A DNA stretch of 64,000 nt from Alicyclobacillus mali (GTDB lineage: Bacteria; Bacillota; Bacilli; Alicyclobacillales; Alicyclobacillaceae). Numbering within the stretch: position 1 is the stretch's first letter; the number at the start of each line of letters is the position of its first letter. Position numbers and translations under genes: made by a program. Positions 61,674-64,000 of the stretch are shown here, piece after piece. The notes under the pieces are model-generated. The model was not told the DNA's origin. It saw only the letters and a list, made by a program, of their open reading frames with translations, and made no database searches. The DNA lies in the NCBI RefSeq assembly GCF_017329565.1, contig NZ_JAFMTT010000005.1. One strand, given 5' to 3'.

Positions 61674-63866
61674 TCAATACGTCACACTTTGCGTCTGGGA
61701 AACGCCGCCAGAGGTAACGGTGATGTTCAACGTAGAGCTGCTCTCCGAAGCTGGAGCATAGACAGCAAGGCTGTATGTTCCGTTCGAACCGCTAACGGTG
61801 AAGTCATCGACTTGAGGCGAACTGGCGACCCCAGTATACGTGATGCTATTAGTTTTGTCGACCACCGCAAAATTAGACGCAGTCAATCCGTTTATCGGAT
61901 TTCCGTAAACGTCCTTAACCGTTACAGTAGCGTCGTAGACGTAAGGCGACTGCGTACTGCTCGTCGTTAATGTTGTTGGGCTCACTGTGACAGTCCCCAC
62001 CTGGACATTAGACGGGTAGCTGATGCTCGCCACGGGATTGCTCACCTGGCCAAGTTGGATCGCCCCATTGGAGAACCCGAGGCCGATGGTTGTGCCCTGA
62101 GTCGCCGTTCCGGAATTTGCAAGATTACCAGGCTGACCGCTCTCATAGTACGACACATTGCCATCCTGGATGGTAAGCGTCGCCACGCCGGAGCTATTCG
62201 TCGTGATATCAAGCGTCGCCGGGTTACCGGAGCTGCTAAGCGCCGCCGAAACAACACCCGGAATGATCACGGAGCTGTAATTCGACGAGCCCCAGCCGGG
62301 CACAGCGTACAACGGAATCGGCGTCGGTTCCGTCGTGCTATTGATGGTCTGCTGCAAGCTCGTGCCGTTCACCTGTGTGATCCAGAGCGGAGCAGAGTTG
62401 CCCACAACATCCACAGGCACCGTCGTATTCCCCACAGGATTGCCATTCGAATCTTCAACCGTGAAGGTCAGGGTCGTGCTCTGACCGCTATTCAGGCTGC
62501 CCACAACCGGCGAGACATTCGCGAGTTGGCTCGGTGCACCTGCCAAGAAGTCGAACGTCGCGGTCGCTGTGGAGCTACCACTCGAGACGGTAAGAACTGT
62601 GTTGCCCGCCGTGCTGTTCGACACGACAACCTCAAAAGCAGGCGAACTTGCCTGGACACTGGTTTGAACACCAGGCACCATGAATGTGTATTCGCTACCC
62701 GAATACGTAACTGTCAACTGCGCCGCGCTTACACCACTGTTAAGGGACAGGGTTCCAGCAACACTTCCATTTGAATTCAGAGGAATCACACTGGCAATGC
62801 TTCCACCGTTGTTCACACTCAAATTGTAAGTCAAGCTGCTGTTGGCATAAGCGCTCCCGGCTGGAGTGTAAGGTTCGAAGTAGGCAGAACCTTGCCCGCC
62901 TCCTTGAACTTGAATACCGCTGACGCTTGTAGTGCCGTTCGATGCAGCCGAGCTGAGACCCGTTTGGAACGGAGCCACCGCAATGCCAGCGAATGTGCTA
63001 TTGGAGCTGGCAAAGTCAATGTACTCTGTTCCAAGCGCCGCTCCCGATACGTAACCACCGGAGACCGGATAGAACACAAACTGATCGTTATCTCCGCCCG
63101 TCGAGTCCGTCACGGTCACGGAGAAGTTGCCGCTGGCATTCGTGGTAATTACGTCACCATACGTCGAAGTTGCAGGTGTCCCTGTTCCTACCACTACGTT
63201 CGGGAACGCCGTCGCAGTCGAACCGGACACATACTTGCCCTTGCCGCTGACGCTTGTCACGAGCAACGTAGCATTTGGCACGGGGTTCCCCAGCGCATCT
63301 TCAACCGTACCCGTAATCGTAACATTTGTGCCTGCTGTTGCAGAGCTCGGTGACTGCTGCGACGAAGTCGGAGACCAGTTCGCGATTTGAGCAGGAACGC
63401 CATTTTGCAACCACTCGACATACGTCTTAGCAGTCGTGCCGTTTGCAGCCTGGGCCTGCACCTCAACAGGCTGGCCAGCATACGCGGAGTTGACCCACAC
63501 TTCAGCCTGACCGGCGGAGTTGGTATACGCAGTCACAGACTGACCAAGATTTGCACCGGACGAGTTGGTGAAGTATGCATTGACATTTCCGCCTTGGCCC
63601 GTAGGGCTCAGCGTGAAGGTCACCTGAACATTTGCTTGCGGTGTCGATCCCACCGGCGCCAACGTGAAGATCACCGGCACTGCCGTACCGACCGACGCGG
63701 TATACGCGGCATTCGCATTCGCAGCGTACGGCGAGATACCGTTCTGGCCAGGTGCCACAAACTCAAGCGCCACAGATGGTGTGCTCAGATTTTGCTGCGG
63801 GCCGGACGCGCTCACCGTGTAGTATACAGTCTGACCTGCCGGAGCAGCGATCGTAATGGTGGCCAC
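61674..63866 (-). CDS. Large Ig-like (Big_1) surface protein, 5' end missing or interrupted
   Basis: At least 730 residues, rich in Ser, Thr, Asn, Gly and Val with almost no Cys. Repeated bacterial Ig-like segments are visible: NVTITGTVEDALGNPVPNATLLVTS, TTLTFTVEDSNGNPVGNTTVPVDVV and ATVTVKDVYGNPINGLTASNF. These are typical of S-layer or adhesin proteins. No signal peptide or ribosome site is found. Similar-looking sequence continues upstream of the GTG at 63866 to about 63905 (PGSNYTVYTNAQG), then the frame meets TGA at 63947-63945. So the gene is truncated, shifted or inserted into near 63.9 kb. The C-terminus ends normally before the terminator. Confidence 0.7.
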   Translation of the reverse strand: MATITIAAPAGQTVYYTVSASGPQQNLSTPSVALEFVAPGQNGISPYAANANAAYTASVGTAVPVIFTLAPVGSTPQANVQVTFTLSPTGQGGNVNAYFTNSSGANLGQSVTAYTNSAGQAEVWVNSAYAGQPVEVQAQAANGTTAKTYVEWLQNGVPAQIANWSPTSSQQSPSSATAGTNVTITGTVEDALGNPVPNATLLVTSVSGKGKYVSGSTATAFPNVVVGTGTPATSTYGDVITTNASGNFSVTVTDSTGGDNDQFVFYPVSGGYVSGAALGTEYIDFASSNSTFAGIAVAPFQTGLSSAASNGTTSVSGIQVQGGGQGSAYFEPYTPAGSAYANSSLTYNLSVNNGGSIASVIPLNSNGSVAGTLSLNSGVSAAQLTVTYSGSEYTFMVPGVQTSVQASSPAFEVVVSNSTAGNTVLTVSSGSSTATATFDFLAGAPSQLANVSPVVGSLNSGQSTTLTFTVEDSNGNPVGNTTVPVDVVGNSAPLWITQVNGTSLQQTINSTTEPTPIPLYAVPGWGSSNYSSVIIPGVVSAALSSSGNPATLDITTNSSGVATLTIQDGNVSYYESGQPGNLANSGTATQGTTIGLGFSNGAIQLGQVSNPVASISYPSNVQVGTVTVSPTTLTTSSTQSPYVYDATVTVKDVYGNPINGLTASNFAVVDKTNSITYTGVASSPQVDDFTVSGSNGTYSLAVYAPASESSSTLNITVTSGGVSQTQSVTY

Positions 63867-63907
63867 ACCCTGCGCGTTCGTGTAGACCGTATAATTCGAC
63901 CCAGGCG

Positions 63908-64000
63908 CTATGCAGTTGCTCTCAATAACTGGTTGTTTTCTGGGTCAAACCATGTCAATTCCAATCGTTTGGGCCAAAACTTGTCGATGAGGCTTGCGCA
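63908..64000 (-). CDS. C-terminal end of an unidentified protein, cut by window edge
   Basis: A 30-codon frame enters from the right edge and ends at a TAG at 63910-63908: ASLIDKFWPKRLELTWFDPE and then NNQLLRATA. It reads like a real protein end and abuts the broken start of the Ig-like gene in another frame. It could be the end of a transposase or of an unrelated gene. No family recognised from so short a piece. Confidence 0.35.
   Translation of the reverse strand, partial: CASLIDKFWPKRLELTWFDPENNQLLRATA

Noticed and set aside
1..64000. tRNA, rRNA, CRISPR arrays, complete insertion sequences
   Set aside because: None was recognised by eye; no regular repeat-spacer array and no transposase with paired terminal repeats was found.

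Overview
The window looks like a chromosomal segment of a thermoacidophilic, high-G+C Firmicute of the Alicyclobacillus type. This is inferred from gene content: a sigma-54/RocR-style arginine regulon, a Gram-positive type IV pilus cluster, a SigK/RskA-type sigma/anti-sigma pair, strong AGGAGG ribosome sites, and GTG/TTG starts. No database search was possible. No rRNA, tRNA or CRISPR array was seen.

Left end, 1-7.8 kb: an arginine/ornithine catabolic unit. A roc-type amino acid permease is translationally coupled to rpoN (sigma-54, cut by the window edge), next to a RocR-type activator and a divergent rocA-rocD-rocF operon. Both transcription units have textbook -24/-12 promoters, so rpoN appears to lie behind its own type of promoter. 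A second unit of the same design lies at 12-16.3 kb: a GABA aminotransferase and an aldehyde dehydrogenase behind a third -24/-12 promoter, divergent from another PAS-AAA-Fis activator. Between them are a GH130-type phosphorylase, a secreted transglutaminase-like protein and a lipoprotein.

16.4-33 kb: a membrane glycosyltransferase, an orphan Hrq1/MrfA-like SF2 helicase, then the type IV pilus machinery. Prepilin peptidase and pilT are on the plus strand. PilB, PilC, the major pilin, three minor pilin-like proteins, PilM, PilN and PilO are on the minus strand. A secreted retropepsin-like protein precedes pilB. Homoserine dehydrogenase, PanD, a TPR lipoprotein, a DUF1861 protein, a secreted barrel-like protein, a class B PBP and a MurE-like ligase follow on the minus strand to 41 kb.

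41.2-45.4 kb: a plus-strand run of tatA, tatC, a cytochrome b561/molybdopterin oxidoreductase fusion with an apparent internal Tat signal, a secreted protein, and an ECF sigma factor with its RskA-like anti-sigma. It looks like an envelope redox/stress operon. Acyl-CoA ligase, the copper ATPase CopA (with a CsoR-type operator) and an MFS transporter follow.

51.1-54 kb: an A+T-richer two-gene island encoding a MinD/ParA-like KGGxGR ATPase and a second P-loop ATPase. It ends at a strong terminator and lies beside sbcCD. The first gene appears to carry a single-base frameshift near its start. This is the best candidate for an uncharacterised, possibly conflict-related, system.

59-64 kb: a PfkB sugar kinase and a secreted coiled-coil-like protein, followed by a zone of broken genes: a MacB-type permease tail, an FtsK/SpoIIIE-type tail, and a large Ig-like surface protein whose 5' end is interrupted. 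This suggests an old insertion/deletion hot spot.
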